A stretch of 64,000 nt of DNA from Bubalus kerabau (GCF_029407905.1 NC_073643.1:38722501-38786500); one strand, 5' to 3'; shown: positions 10,195 to 22,158, numbered from the stretch's first letter. The notes: generated from the sequence alone by a model not told the origin. Numbers and translations are program-made.

Positions 10195-10300
10195 AAGCAG
10201 TGGGGAAAAGATTCAATAAATGGTGCTAGGACGAGCAGCTTTTCATTTGGAATGAAAAGATTAATCCAAAACTTTTCAGTGTAAAGAACATTTAAATTTG
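10195..10300 (+). mobile_element. L1 ORF2 fragment
   Basis: 'agattcaataaatggtgcta' followed by 'aatgaaaagattaatcc' matches an L1 ORF2 stretch (FNKWC region) in sense. It is only about 100 bp and decayed. Confidence 0.5.
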
Positions 10301-10399
10301 ATTATGGAAAAATGCTTTTACAAATTGGGAAAGTGAAAAGCATATCTAAATTCAAATATTCCTTCTTCCTTTTTCTCTTACTCCCTCCTCTCTTGCAGT

Positions 10400-10830
10400 G
10401 CTGACCCCCTGCTGGTCCCCAAACACAGGCATAGTTTCACCTCAGGGCGTCTGCCCTTGCCTGGACATCCCCCAGGACCAGCCCCCTACATACCCATCAG
10501 TTTTTTCCCTTGCTTCCCTCCAGATCTCTCTTCCCTTCACGCTTGTGTTCCGTGATCATCTTCAAATTGTGTTCAGATCCCTTCCTTTTCCCTTCGTCTT
10601 AACTTTTTCTTTTTTCAAAGCACTTATTAGCACCTGACATTATACTTTTAATAGATTATCTGGCTTTTGTTCTCACCCTAGAATTAAGTTACCTTAGCTC
10701 CACGGGAATTTAAACTTCATGAGGATATTTTGTTCCATGTTTCCTTTGTTCAATTCTCTAATACCCAGAAAAATATCTAGTGCACAGCAAAAAACCTACC
10801 AGAATTTATTGACTGAATGAATGAATGGAT
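10400..10830 (+). mobile_element. L2 LINE 3' end
   Basis: 'cctcagggcgtctgccctt', 'agcacttattagcacctgac', 'aacttcatgaggatattttg' and the terminal 'gactgaatgaatgaatgg' follow the L2 3' end in order. Confidence 0.75.
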
Positions 10831-12479
10831 GGATGATAGGAATCCCAGATGTTGTAAAGGAAGATGAGTTATTTTGACATGAAATAATTTAAAAATTGTC
10901 AAAACAAATTGAAAAAAATAATTTGGAACAAATAGGATAGAGACAGAGGCCTAGTTTTTTAAGATATGAAAACAGCTCTAATAAAAATATGAAATGATTC
11001 ATTAGAAAATTGGGCAACTGATCTCATTAGGCAGGTGTTTGAGAAGGTATAATTTGTTTTCGTAGTAATGTTCTTATGTTTCCATTTATTTGTGCGTCTA
11101 GTGTAAGTAGCTCTTAGAAAATGTTTGTGATGTCTATATTCAATTAACTATAGCATCTCTTTTCCTAAGAAGTATTAAAACAGTATGCATACTCATGTTT
11201 TGGGCTAAGCTTTGTTGGCTTCTCTCAAGAAGATTAAAAGGCCTTTTAAGATTCCTTAGGATTTGGAGTTGTCTATGGGTATGAACAAGACCCGTAGCTG
11301 TGCTAGTGTGATCCAAGAGATGACAAGAAAGACCAAGTAAAAGACTACCAAATCCACAACATCAAAAATCACCTCTGTGTCTAGAGATGTGGGCATTTCA
11401 CCGCTAATGGGTACCTTTCTCTTTTCCTGTCATGACGACTTAGGAGTGTTGCCTGTGGCCTTTAGAGGCCTGGGGACTGAGATGTAAATTCTTTTGTGGT
11501 CTGTGAGATTGTACCATCACAATGCGGGTAGTCCTGCCTCCAATGCCAATGCCATTCTTCCCCAGTGAGAAGCAGTGAAAAGTTTTGGAGGCAGCAGGTG
11601 CCTTTGGGAAGTGCTTAGTACATATCCGATGTTTGGAACTTCTCTGGACCTCAGTTTCCCTCATCTATATATTGAGGGAGATTATAGAATAGGAAGCCCT
11701 TCTCTCTCCCCCCATCGTTAATACATGCTGATAGTATTGTGAGGGTTTTCCTGCTCAGATAATCAACTGAAGAGATATGGACAAGAAGAAATTAGGAGAG
11801 AGAACAGAAATTTTTCACTCGATCCGCTTGCCTGATAAGCGTCCCCTTTTCAGGATGCTCACACTCTTCTGCTCGCTTTAGTTGTGGTGTTGTAGAATCG
11901 TATATCTGCCAAGTGTGACTTTGTTCCTTACACTACTTATTGCCAGTTGCACCTGCTACTGTACTTAAGTTACCTGCATAAACCCATGACATATGAATGT
12001 GAGAAGAAAGAAGAGTTGTTTATATGAAAATTAAGCTGAGTGCTTGGAAATGACCTGAAACAATTTAAAAATATTGGGAGAGAGGTGGAAATTGTAAAAC
12101 GACTTAGATTTTTTTGACAGCATCTTTAAGTTCTGACACTACTTAAAAAAAAAAAAAAACCCTCAAAAAACAAGCAACAAATAACACCACCCAAAAAAAA
12201 AAAAAAAAAAAGACAAACCAACCGGATAAGAGAAAACCTGCAATGGGAATTGAAGAAGATCCATTATAGGTGTGTTTTATGGTACTGGATCTGTAAGCCC
12301 ATAAGCTAAATTCCCTTGCCCACTAGAAAGGAATGTATGGTTATGTATTTCAAGAAAATAAAAGATATGTATGTATGATTCTTTTGTGATTCCTCAATGT
12401 TATTGACACTGCTACTTTCCTCATGTACATTGTCTACTCCTTAGAAACATTACCTTCGAAGTACTGTCCAGCAAATATT
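10831..12479. other. Unassigned sequence
   Basis: About 1.6 kb without a recognised gene. 11640-11700 contains 'ctggacctcagtttccctcat', a possible MIR scrap. 12143-12220 has two A-rich runs separated by 'ccctcaaaaaacaagcaac'; no gene copy precedes them, so they are low-complexity sequence. Confidence 0.4.
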
Positions 12480-12860
12480 GTATTAAGACAATATTTCCTA
12501 GCCCTCCTTGCTTCTAGGGATTGCCATTGACTAAGCTCTAGCCAAAAGCATATAAATAAAAAGAGTAAGTACAGCTTCTGGAAAGTACTTTGGAAAGGAA
12601 AGCATGTACCGTTTTTGCTGACTTCTTGTCCACTGGAATGTGGATGTGACAGCTAGAGATCAAGCAACTACATTGGACCATGAGGTAGAAGCCCTCTGTT
12701 GTAAAAGGCAGAATATGGCATGCAATGCCTGGGTCCCTGATGACCGCAGAGACAATAGCGCAGCCTTGGACTGTGTAACTCCAGACTGTATTTCCATGAG
12801 AGATAATTTTCATCTTGTTTAAGCCATTATTATTTTGAATTTTCAGTCACCTACAGCCAC
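12480..12860 (+). mobile_element. Ancient mammalian repeat (LTR or LINE 3' type)
   Basis: 'ggaatgtggatgtgacagct', 'ttggaccatgaggtagaagc', 'gcctgggtccctgatgacc' and 'catcttgtttaagccattat' belong to a well-known old repeat, as do the decayed ends. I cannot name the family with confidence. Confidence 0.6.
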
Positions 12861-13751
12861 ATATCAAGCCAACAGGACTATAACAATGGGATGTATGTTG
12901 TGTTTTCAGTGGTTGATAATCCAAGCTGTTCTTTTAATTTTAGTTCTTGCTAAGGGCAGGTGTGCTGTTCCAGAATACACTGTTCTGAGGCAGGGATGCC
13001 TTCATCTGAAATCTTGGCATTTCGTAAGTTCTTAGAGTGCATGACTCGTGGTGGTAATAGGTATTAAAGAGAGTAATTTTTTCCTGTTGGTCAACTGCTC
13101 TCTGAATATGCACTGTTATCTATTGAGGAATAACCTGGGACAACTCAGGAATGTCATCATGTAGCACTGATTTCACCCTCTGAGAAAGTGCATATCCTGT
13201 TTTGGAATGTGTTTAGTACTGCTTATTTTAGGATTAAAGGGTAATAGAGTGAAGGAATACATTTAATCCATTTGATGGTCCCTATCGTTTTACCAGCAGA
13301 CCGAGCAGAGGAGTTGGGTTCACATTACATCCGTGGAGAGGCATGCCACAGCGCTACTGTGTGGGAGTGTGGGCAAGGGTGAAACCCTATCGCCTTTGTG
13401 TGAGCACAGAACGACATGTGCCTTTTTAACCTCGTAATTAAATAATCACCGTCCAAAAACGTTTCTCTCTGGAAAGTATGCCCCGTTGGTTGTATCCCAG
13501 AATAGTTTTGTGTGAAAGTCTTTAAGCAGGAATTACCTTTATGATGGTTATTTCTGACCAGCTTTCTCAAATTATCTGAGCACAGTGTTAAATTGGTAAT
13601 AAAAAGTGTCTGAGAAAAAATTAGATGACATTTTGGGGTCAAGTTTTCAAAAGGAAGAGGACCACACTGGGAAATGGATTTATGAAAAGCTTAAAGGGAA
13701 TTTATTCATTCAAGAAAGTTTATCATGTATGTGCTATGGCTTTATGCATAT
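12861..13751. other. Unassigned sequence
   Basis: No repeat or exon recognised. A 105-codon frame on the minus strand (13325-13642) has no recognisable domain. Confidence 0.4.
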
Positions 13752-13944
13752 ATGCTGAGTCACTCAGTTGTGTTTGACTCTTTGCGACCTCATGGACTAC
13801 AGCCCTCCAGGCTCCTCAGTCTGTGGGATTCTCCAGGCAGGAATACTGGAGGGGGTTGCCATGACCTCCTCCAGGGGATCTTCCCAACCCAGGGATCGAA
13901 CCCATGTCTCCTGGACTGTAGGTGAATTCTTTATCTGCTTGCCA
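13752..13944 (-). mobile_element. Bov-tA SINE
   Basis: Minus strand: 'ctgagtcactcagttgtg', 'gggatcttcccaacccaggg' and 'gatcgaacccatgtctcctg' (B-box region). The head is degraded after 'attctttatctgcttgcc' and lacks the usual 'ccaccagggaagccc'. Confidence 0.92.
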
Positions 13945-14004
13945 TAAAATACAGTAAAACTGATGTCATAAATGTGTATATTTTCAATTCGTTGGATGTC
14001 CCTC

Positions 14005-14100
14005 TTTGATACATATGCATACATACAGGTATGCACATGCAGTATACATAGATCAGTATGAATGTATGTATATGGGTGTATATATATGTACATATGTTTT
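14005..14100. repeat. TG/TA/CA alternating purine-pyrimidine tract
   Basis: A run of CATACATA, GTATGCACATGC and TATATATGTACATATG motifs. It is likely to vary in length and could adopt non-B DNA. Confidence 0.75.
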
Positions 14101-14440
14101 GTTTTTTAACACAAATGGTGGCATAGATACTTACTTTTTATCACTTGACAGTAGATCTTGGAGGATTTTTAACATTAGTTTATTATTATATATAAATATT
14201 GTTATAGAAAAAAAACAACAGACCAGGCAATAGCCCATTATATAGCTATGTCATAATTTTTTTTTTAACCAGTTGTCGCTGATGATCATTTAAGATGTTT
14301 AAAATTTCTGGATAATGCAGTGGTGCTTTAGCAGACATTATTTGTAGCTTGTCACTGCCTTTTCATGTGACAGTATTTGCAGGGTAAATTCCTAAACACA
14401 GAATCATCAAATCAAAATGTATGTGCAAATTAATTAGTTG
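14101..14440 (-). mobile_element. Old L1 (L1M) 3' fragment
   Basis: 'acacaaatggtggcatagat', 'atcttggaggatttttaac' and 'cagggtaaattcctaaacac' match the reverse complement of an old mammalian L1 3' region, in order. Internal poorly aligned sequence (14200-14330) makes the exact extent unsure. Confidence 0.6.
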
Positions 14441-14601
14441 AGTATTACTAAATAGAAAAAATAATGGTTTCCAGAGAGGTTTAGATCTATCAGTGTATAT
14501 GAGGGTGAAAGATTAAGTTTACATGACTGGACATTTAACTTCAAAAAACTTTTTGGAATGCCATTTAAAGCATTTATTTTGTATTGTGGTAAGATAGTCA
14601 T

Positions 14602-14827
14602 GGGCTACCCAGGTGGTGCTGGTGGTAAAGAATCTCCCTGCCAGTGTAGGAGACATAAGGGATGCAGGTTTGATCCCTGGGTCAAGAAGATGCCCTGGAG
14701 GAGGACATGGCAACCCACTCCAGCATTCTTGCCTGGAGAGTCCCCATGGACAGAGGAGCCTGGGGGGCTACAGTCCATAAGGTCGCAAAGAGTCGGCCAT
14801 GACTGAAGTACCTTAGCACGCATGTAC
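14602..14827 (+). mobile_element. Bov-tA SINE, full length
   Basis: Head 'ggtggtgctggtggtaaag', B-box 'ggtttgatccctgg' and body to 'gtcgcaaagagtcggccatg'. A perfect 11-bp target duplication, 'aagatagtcat', lies at 14591-14601 and 14828-14838. Confidence 0.95.
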
Positions 14828-14838
14828 AAGATAGTCAT

Positions 14839-15499
14839 AGCTGGGATGCCATCTTGATTTATTATGTTGATACACCACCCTCAAGTTTTTGCAAAACCAT
14901 TAAATTGGATTTAACCTACTTGCCCTGGGGTAGGAGTTTTTAGGTAACTTAACGCTGATGGAGACTCTTTGGGAATAAGATAGATCATCATTATTATAGA
15001 CAGAGACCAATATACTGTCCGCACGCAGTGCTGATGGTGCCCGCGGCACTGAATTCTGGGGCATCAGAGTGTGAGTTTGGTTCTATCACATGACTGGGTA
15101 GAAAGAGGCAGAAGGCCAGTGTTAATGATTTTGGTACTGGTCCATTCTGCCCCTAATTTTTTTTTTTTTAAATCTCATCTGAGTCTTGATTTACAGATCT
15201 GTAAAAATCAAGGAGTTTTGTAAATTGGGGAAGAAACCCTCTCTCTCTCACTGTTCCCTTCAGACTCTAGAAATGTTGCTTAAACCTTAAACCCAGTTTG
15301 AAAGGTATGGTTTAACTGTGTGCCTCACAGCATTTCTTTCTCTCCATCTCCTCTGTATCGTGCTCTGCTGGAAACCACTATTATTTCTTGCTTCAACAGG
15401 TACCCTGGTCTACCTAACCGATTTCCCCACTTCTGCCTTTTCACCCCTCTAATCCATTTTCCACCCAGCCCTCAGATACAAAGAGGTAGTTCTTATGAA
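14839..15499. other. Unassigned sequence
   Basis: No gene or repeat recognised. It includes a T-rich run at about 15160. A 64-codon frame at 15320-15514 has no recognisable domain. Confidence 0.4.
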
Positions 15500-15925
15500 A
15501 TATTGAGCAGATAAAAATATTAATAAAATATGTATAAGGCAAAAACAACAGTGTTGTGATGGACACCCACGAACCTGCCACCTGGTTTTAGGAAAAAGAA
15601 CCTTATTATCTCTTGTGATTCTGTCCTTTTTTCCTCTCTCAGAGGTAACTAGTGTCTTGAATTATGAATTTATCACATCCTTAGCTTGTTTCATAGTTTT
15701 GCCATAATGTATGTCTTACTAGGCATCTTTGCTTCTGTAGTGTTCTTTTGGGACACAATATTCAAGAGGTTTCTGAAGCATGTGTCCAGGATTGGCCTTG
15801 CCAGGTCATCTGGCACGTACCTGGACTTTGCTAAACAAGGATACACTGCTTTCCAAAGTTAGTACTCCGTCAGCAGTTAAGGTTCTGCTTGTTCTCATCC
15901 TTGGCCACGCTTGGTTTTGTCTGAT
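15500..15925 (-). mobile_element. Old L1 (L1M) 3' fragment
   Basis: 'acctgccacctggttttagg', 'cagaggtaactagtgtcttg' and 'catagttttgccataatgta' match the reverse complement of an old L1. Further on, 'gctttccaaagttagtactc' and 'ccttggccacgcttggttttg' continue the same element. Confidence 0.65.
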
Positions 15926-15927
15926 CC

Positions 15928-16185
15928 CTCCTTAGTCCTTTGTACATGGTGGCTTCCTCTGCCTAGAATGTCCTTTCCCCATCTATTCCAGAACTTGCTG
16001 CTGCTTGCATCTTTCCACTCTCAGTTTAAATGTCACCTTCTCAGAACATTTCTCTGCACATAAGCCCCTCTTGCCCCCAGACTATAAGGGCAGGAACCTG
16101 TGTCTGCTTGGTTCATCATTGTGTTTTTAAAAAGCACATTGATTTTCTGGAAGGTGCTCAATAAATAGTTGAAATGAGAGTAAGC
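15928..16185 (+). mobile_element. L2 LINE 3' end
   Basis: 'cctctgcctagaatgtcctt', 'ttaaatgtcaccttctcaga', 'actataagggcaggaacctg' and 'aaggtgctcaataaatag' follow the L2 3' end. It adjoins the L1M piece without a gap. Confidence 0.8.
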
Positions 16186-17004
16186 AATGATATGAATCAA
16201 GTCCTTTCTGGTCTGAAGTCTTCTGTGTGAAATGTAAAGATTTGAGAAAGTTCAAGAGAACCCACTCTGTTTGGCTCTGGCTTCAAGGCAGCTTTGTGAT
16301 GAAGATGGTTTCAGAAGACCTCCTCTGAAGGGGTGTGGATGCTCAGCTACTCTGGTGGAACATTTCCACCAGCAGACATGAAAAATGTCTGTGTGCAATA
16401 AATGAATAAATGGAGCGTAAATAAATGAGCAACCAGAGCATACATAAATAGGGCATACATAAATAGGGCATGCATAAACAGGAGTTACAGACATGCTTGT
16501 CTCCCAAGTAAGAAAGTAGGTGAAGGTGCTCTTGAGGTGCAGAATTAAACGATACTCTAGCAGCCCTGAGTGGGACTGAAAAGTAAGTGACCCCAGATGG
16601 GAGACCTGGGGAGGTTTTAGTCCAGAGCTCAGGTTCCCGGTGTGGACATTCGAATTTGCCTGTGGATGTTTGTGGGGTTTTGCCTGTGCTCATGGGAGTT
16701 GGCTTCTTTCAGTCCTTAGGGGTGGCACATTTTCCTTGAGCTCAGCCTGGTGAAAGCTGGGCGGTGCAGCCTCAGTACTGGGCAAACTGGGTGGGGGTGG
16801 CAGGTCACTCTTGAAGATGAACACAGAAACATCCCTAAATAATGTTTTAGTATCCATAAATAACGAAATCCATTACATGGAGTCATTTACAGCCTGCAAA
16901 GCACTTTCTCATACATAATCTGATCGCCTAGAAATGGGAGGGAATTGACTCGTGTTCAAGATTCCTGTGAAATCCCAGCAACAGGGATGCCATGCAGGGA
17001 GGTG
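16186..17004. other. Unassigned sequence
   Basis: No named dispersed repeat apart from the small tandem array at 16438-16482. Minus-strand frames here (16252-16494 and 16343-16693) read the array as a repeated IYVCP-like pattern, which is an artefact of the tandem DNA. Confidence 0.4.
16438..16482. repeat. 15-bp minisatellite, three copies
   Basis: 'gcatacataaatagg' occurs at 16438-16452 and 16453-16467, followed by a variant 'gcatgcataaacagg' at 16468-16482. Confidence 0.95.
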
Positions 17005-17215
17005 ATCATAAGCTCAGGCTGAAATCTCTGTTACTCATTGACCAGCTCTGTCAATTTGGATATGTCACTTAGGCTCTCTGAACCTCGGTTTCCTCATCTG
17101 TAAAATGGGATCATCAATACTTCTCTAAGTTACCAGTGAGGGAAGTGATATGATAAAGATAAAAACACTTGGCACAGTATCTGGCACATGGGAAGTGCTT
17201 GAATTTCTTTTTCCT
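17005..17215 (+). mobile_element. MIR SINE
   Basis: 'tatgtcacttaggctctctg', 'cctcggtttcctcatctgta', 'aaatgggatcatcaatactt' and 'ttggcacagtatctggcaca' are in the expected order, so the core and tail are well kept. Confidence 0.85.
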
Positions 17216-18179
17216 CTAAAGAGTTATCTTTAATTTATATATGATGGAGCAAGAGATACCCAAAGGAGATTGACATGCTGGAGTATGTAGTTGAAACTGG
17301 GCCCAGAATGCAGATCTAGGCACTTTCTGGCCAGTATTTTTGGGACACACTTCTCTCTCAGAACAGCTCAGATATCTTAAGCCTCTCTTAATTAAGCTCT
17401 TTCCATGAAAGAGCTACTCTTATTTTTTTTTTTTAAGGTTTTGCAAGTCTGTTTTGCTTCAATACATTCTTAGTCATTTATGATTTAAAATGGGAGGATT
17501 AAGACTGAACAATTGGCAGCAGCCTGTAGATACAAATGCCTTTGAGGACTGCTAAAAAGGAAGCAGGAAGTAGAAGAGGGTAAGTAAAACTGTCAGAGCA
17601 TCAGCCTCCAGACTGCAAGTCCCTGGAAGAAAGAGCTCCAAGGGGCTCTTTGTGCCCCTTGCTTGTGTGCTGACATGTGAGGACCTCTCTAAGTCTGTGG
17701 CCAAGAGGAAATGCCTCTTTGAGAGAAGTCAGCTTAGTGTGAAAAGGATGGGCAGGCTGACTTGGGATAATTAGTGGCCCAGTAAGGCAGAAAAAGCCCC
17801 TCCAAGCCTCCTTGTTGCCCACTGGCTGATGGACCTCCCCACCGTTGCTGCAACTCTGACCTTTTTCCTGACATCTTTCCAGAACAGTGTTTCTTAATGT
17901 GGCCTCCCATAGATAGAGCACTCCTGAACAAGGATGGAAAAAAACTGACATCTTTTGTTTCTGCTAACCCCTACTTGAACTTTAGCATTTCCCTGAATTA
18001 TGAGTGAAGGTAACAGACCACAGTGATTGCATTAACAATACCTGTGCCTTTAGCACCAATAAAAATCCCAGATGTTTTCATATCATGTTAACGGTCATGG
18101 AAGTCATCTTGAAAGATCATTAATGCTCATCGTTGTTTAGAAATCATGGCACTTAGTAGATTTACTTCCGTATCTTTGT
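17216..18179. other. Unassigned sequence
   Basis: No repeat named. A T-run sits at about 17421-17436. The 116-codon minus frame (17601-17951) and its overlapping 65-codon partner show no domain, and I regard them as chance frames. Confidence 0.4.
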
Positions 18180-18345
18180 ATATCATATTTCAATTGATAT
18201 TACCATATAAACCAAGCTATATAAATTATAGCTTATATATAACATATAATATTTATAATTGTATGCTAAAAACTATTATATGCTGTGTATTATTATATAA
18301 TCTATATGTGTAGTGTGTACTTACATGTAAAGACAAATAGCTACA
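18180..18345. repeat. AT-rich low-complexity tract
   Basis: Dense TATATA, TTATAT and ATAATAT steps with hardly any G or C. Confidence 0.75.
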
Positions 18346-18420
18346 TCAGATTTTAAAATATTTTAATAACTATTTTAACATAACTGGCTTCCTTTATAAT
18401 CTGATATATTGTGTTTTGCT

Positions 18421-18547
18421 TCGCTTGTGGCTCAGCTGGTGAAGAATCCGCCTGCAGTGTGGGAGACCTGGGTTCTATCCCTGGGTTGGGAAGATCCTCT
18501 AGAGAAGGGAAAGGCCACCCACTCCAGTATTCTGACCTGGAGAATTC
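18421..18547 (+). mobile_element. Short Bov-tA SINE (3' truncated)
   Basis: It has the head 'cttgtggctcagctggtgaa', the B-box region 'gacctgggttctatccctgg' and 'ccactccagtattctgacc', but stops at 'gagaattc', about 80 bp short of a usual Bov-tA. Imperfect flanks 'atattgtgttttgct' (18406-18420) and 'atattttgttttact' (18548-18562) suggest it inserted in this short form. Confidence 0.9.
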
Positions 18548-18562
18548 ATATTTTGTTTTACT

Positions 18563-19319
18563 CATTGTATTATGAGAAGGGGTTCATAGCCTTCCTCAAA
18601 TGCCCGTAGGGAGGGTGAGGCACAGAACAGATGAAGACTGATGCTTGTTCTGAAGGGAGGATAGAGGAGAGGGAGGAAGAGGAGGATCTGCCCTGGATAT
18701 TTTAGTTGTCTGTCTTTAGAAGTCTGTGAATTTAGTAGAGTTGGTGGTTTGGAGGTGGCTTTGGCTTTTCTTAACCACACTGTTGAGTATTTATTTTTCG
18801 AACTTTTCTTTTCACCAAGAGAAGCATTTTGCTGTTAAGAGACTTGTCCCCCTACCCTCAGCGTTTTGTGAAGTGTCATCTTCTCTGATTCCCTGAGGAC
18901 AGGGTGGAAAGGAGAGTCCCCAGAGGTGAATTGGAGCTTCCTGTGTTTCTGAGGTCCCTCCTCTTCACCTGCATTCACTTCACACACATACACAAGCATG
19001 CTTTTCAGCTTCCCTCCCTCTTCCCTTCACTGCATGACGAATGCTTTCTCCCCAGCCCTCCTCCCGATGTGAGTTTGAAGAGAGGAGGAAAGCAAAACCA
19101 GGCCATTGCCAGGCGCCAGCGAGAACATATCAGGAAACTGCCATGTGTCTTCATCTGTTTGCTTGGAAAGGGCCCGGGCATAGAAGCTCCTTTTTCTCCC
19201 AGGCAGCATGGCTTAGAACAGAGCTTCCCAAAGCCACCTGTTCATGTGTCCCCTCTGTGACTTTTGCCACATCTAGGGACCTGCCCTGCTGCTGAGAGGC
19301 AATTCTGGGTCGTAAGTCT
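18563..19319. other. Unassigned sequence
   Basis: No repeat recognised. A 118-codon plus frame (18904-19260) overlaps frames in two other readings, none with a domain. Confidence 0.4.
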
Positions 19320-19475
19320 GCTTTCAGGACCTTGCCTGGGTTCCTGCCCCAGTTCTGCCACTTGGCAGCTGTGTGTCTCTTTAAATCTCGGTGTCAGTGT
19401 CCGTATCTATAAAGTGAGAATTGACATAGTTTGTACCTTACAAGGTTGTTGGAAAAATTTAAAAAGTTAATACTA
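19320..19475 (+). mobile_element. MIR SINE
   Basis: 'agttctgccacttggcagctg', 'gtgtctctttaaatctcggtg' and 'accttacaaggttgttgga' follow the MIR order. Confidence 0.75.
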
Positions 19476-19494
19476 AAGTTTGTGAGAACCAGTC

Positions 19495-19770
19495 TTCAAA
19501 TCCAGATCTGTCTGGTCTGAAAAACTAGGACAAGTTCCTTACTCTTACTGATTGTTACTGCTTCACCTGGACAGTGATACTTTTCTCAAAAAATAGTTAT
19601 AGGATTTAACCAAGAGGGACTCTGTGAGTTTATGGAGTTTTGTGAGGATTAAATGAGATCATAACGTTAATAAGCTTAGAAAAGTGGCTGCCACATATTA
19701 AATTCTTCCATATAAATGCTAATTACCACACCTGACTAATAAAGGTATTTAATAAATGTTAACTTTGGTT
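19495..19770 (+). mobile_element. MIR SINE (degenerate)
   Basis: 'acaagttccttactcttact', 'gtgaggattaaatgagatca' and 'gtggctgccacatattaaatt' point to a second MIR, with a poorly matched middle. Confidence 0.55.
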
Positions 19771-21544
19771 GCTGTCATTAAGCCTCTAGGCTCAGTACTC
19801 TTTGTTCATTCTCATTATTGAGCGCATGTCTTGAATGTTATCTGGTAATGCTACTCCTTGGAGCTAAACATCTAATTGCACAGGGAAGACTTTTTACTGA
19901 TGATGCCTAATAAAAGTGGAACCTCTTTTTAATCTATTGACTCTTCCACTGCACAATTAGTTCGCTTCCAATTTTTGTTTTCTGCCACAGTTGGTAGTCT
20001 GTGAAAAGAGGCCTGCCTGTTTTGTTTCTTCAAGACCAAATATTTTTTCTTGGCTTGGTATTCACACCTAGCTACTTAGAATTTAAAGGAAAAAAAAAAT
20101 GGGATTTTAGAAAATCATTTTAATATCCTCCATGTGAAAAGGGAAAAATTCACTGTAAGACACCTAGTTTAGACTATTATGAAATATTATGTCTGAGAAA
20201 TGCAATGTGTTCATCTAAAAAATTTAAAGGCATATTACCTTCACTTTAACGGAAATATCAGCAGCGCTTTTTAATTAGGTTTCTTTTAACTCCCCACATT
20301 TTCAGGCTAGGATAGAAAAGGTCAAGACAGTTTCTGAAGAAAGATCTGAGTTTTAATTTTTCTCACTTTATAATCCCGTTCTTTTTTTACTTCTCAATAG
20401 CTGACATTCTAAAAATAATCTTGTTTTGGCTCATAGGCTTCATCTGTCTGGCCTAGAATGATGTTTTTTGGAGGGGGAGATGTTATCACTGCATTTGGTT
20501 TCCAGTGATAATCTAGGTGGACTTAGAAGAATTCCCCCAGCAAAACCTTGTGAGGTCAGCCAGGGCAAATGTTTAACATTTCGGCAACTTATCTCCTTGT
20601 TTGTTTAGCATTTCTTAGCCTTTGAAGCTTCCCATAAATAGTCATGAAGTTATCACAGAGGGAATCAGCTAAGATGAATTGATGTTATTCCCAAATGCAA
20701 GTCCCATGCCAGGAGCTGGCTGGTGCTTCATGAGATGGCAGTGGGAGCAATCTTGCCTGCCCCTCCTCATGGCCTAATAAACTACACCATTATTGGTTCT
20801 CTTGGTGGCTAGGCCTATCAGACCTTTAATAAGCCTATTGGATTTTTATTTCATCCTGGTGGTTTGGAGTATGAGGTAGTAAACAGAAACCTGTATCTCC
20901 AAACTACAGAGGTAATGTGCCAGTTATATGGATGCTTGTTGGGGGATAATAAGTGTCTCCAAAGTACAACCCCTAATACATGCACACTCCTCAGTGCTAC
21001 CATCAGTTGCAAGGAATTCAGAATAGAAAAATATACCAGGCCCAATGAACTGGATAATTGTCCCGAGTACCTCTTTTGCTTTAACGACAGAGGCAGACTG
21101 TTGTGAAATATGGTGATTACATTGCTCCTCATTGAAAGTCCTGCTGGTGGCATCGTGTCAGCTCCAGAAAGTGAGGAGACTGGAGCTCCAGGTGGAAGAT
21201 AAAGCATGAAAAAGGCCTTTGTGAGCATCTGCCCTTTTCCCCTGATCCCTTACCCTCTCTTCTAGTCTGCATGGGTACAGTATAGACTTGCATCTGTGAG
21301 CCAATCCTTCAGACTCAGTGGCTGACTTGAAATTGAGAGATTGAAAGGAAGGAAAGGTTTCTGCATTGGGAGACTGGGTGATGCTGAATACCGAAAGCCA
21401 GGAGGAGGAAAAGAAGAGAGGGAAGGAAAGGAGGAGGGATTCAGGTAAGACAGGGTTGAATGGCCCAGAGGACATTCTGATAGACACGTTTTGGAGGCTT
21501 ATCCTGGATTCAGGCTCAAGAGTATGGTTGGGGCTTCAGATAAA
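19771..21544. other. Unique sequence, part possibly conserved
   Basis: No repeat recognised in about 1.8 kb. 20230-20690 contains a TTAATTAGG homeobox-type core and a TTGTTTGTTTAGC forkhead-type motif in sequence that looks unique. Opposed open frames at 20851-21228 and 20864-21106 have no domain. Confidence 0.4.
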
Positions 21545-21558
21545 GACATTGTTAGTCA

Positions 21559-21856
21559 GACTTCCCTGGTGGTTCCATGTTTAAGCATCCTCCTGCCAAT
21601 GCGGAGGACACAGGTTTGATCCCTGGGCTGGGAAGATTTCATGTGCCACAGGGCAACTAAGCCCGCATGCCACAACTACTTAAGCCCTCTTACCTTAGAG
21701 CCCATGCTCTGCAACAGGAGAAACCACCACAATGAGAAACCCATGCACTGCAACTGGAGAGAGTAGACACTGCTCACTTCAACTAGAGAAAGCCCATGAA
21801 TAGCAGCGAACACCCAGTGCAGCCAAAAATAAATACATAAAAAATTTTTTTAAATA
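21559..21856 (+). mobile_element. CHR-type cetartiodactyl SINE
   Basis: It starts 'gacttccctggtggttcca', has the B-box 'ggtttgatccctgggctgg', repeats of the 'ccacaactacttaagccc' type and the tail 'gcagccaaaaataaataca'. The target duplication is 'gacattgttagtca' (21545-21558) and 'gatattgttagtca' (21857-21870), 13 of 14 matching. Confidence 0.93.
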
Positions 21857-21937
21857 GATATTGTTAGTCATTTGTGTTTAGGAAGTTGAGGGTAGGTAGT
21901 TAAAACCATGGAAGCAATATGACCAGGAAAAGGTATG

Positions 21938-22144
21938 TGAGTCTGTTAGTCGCTCAGTCGTGTCCAACTCTTGCAACCCCATGGACTGTAGCCTGCCAGA
22001 TTCCTCTGTCCATAGAATTCTCCAGGCAAGAATACTAGAGCAGGTTGTCATTTTCTTCTCCAGGGGATCTTCCTGACCCAGGCATTGAACCCGGGTCTCC
22101 TGAATTCTAGGCAGATTTTTTATCATCTGAGCCACCAGGGAAGC
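21938..22144 (-). mobile_element. Bov-tA SINE, full length
   Basis: Minus strand: 'agtcgctcagtcgtgtccaa' to 'tgagccaccagggaagc'. A perfect 14-bp target duplication, 'ccaggaaaaggtat', lies at 21924-21937 and 22145-22158. Confidence 0.95.
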
Positions 22145-22158
22145 CCAGGAAAAGGTAT

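Noticed and set aside
12143..12220. Poly(A) runs as the tail of a processed pseudogene
   Set aside because: No recognisable transcript-derived sequence precedes them and no target duplication was found.
16438..16482. CRISPR-like array
   Set aside because: The units are directly adjacent with no spacers, and this is mammalian DNA. It is a minisatellite.
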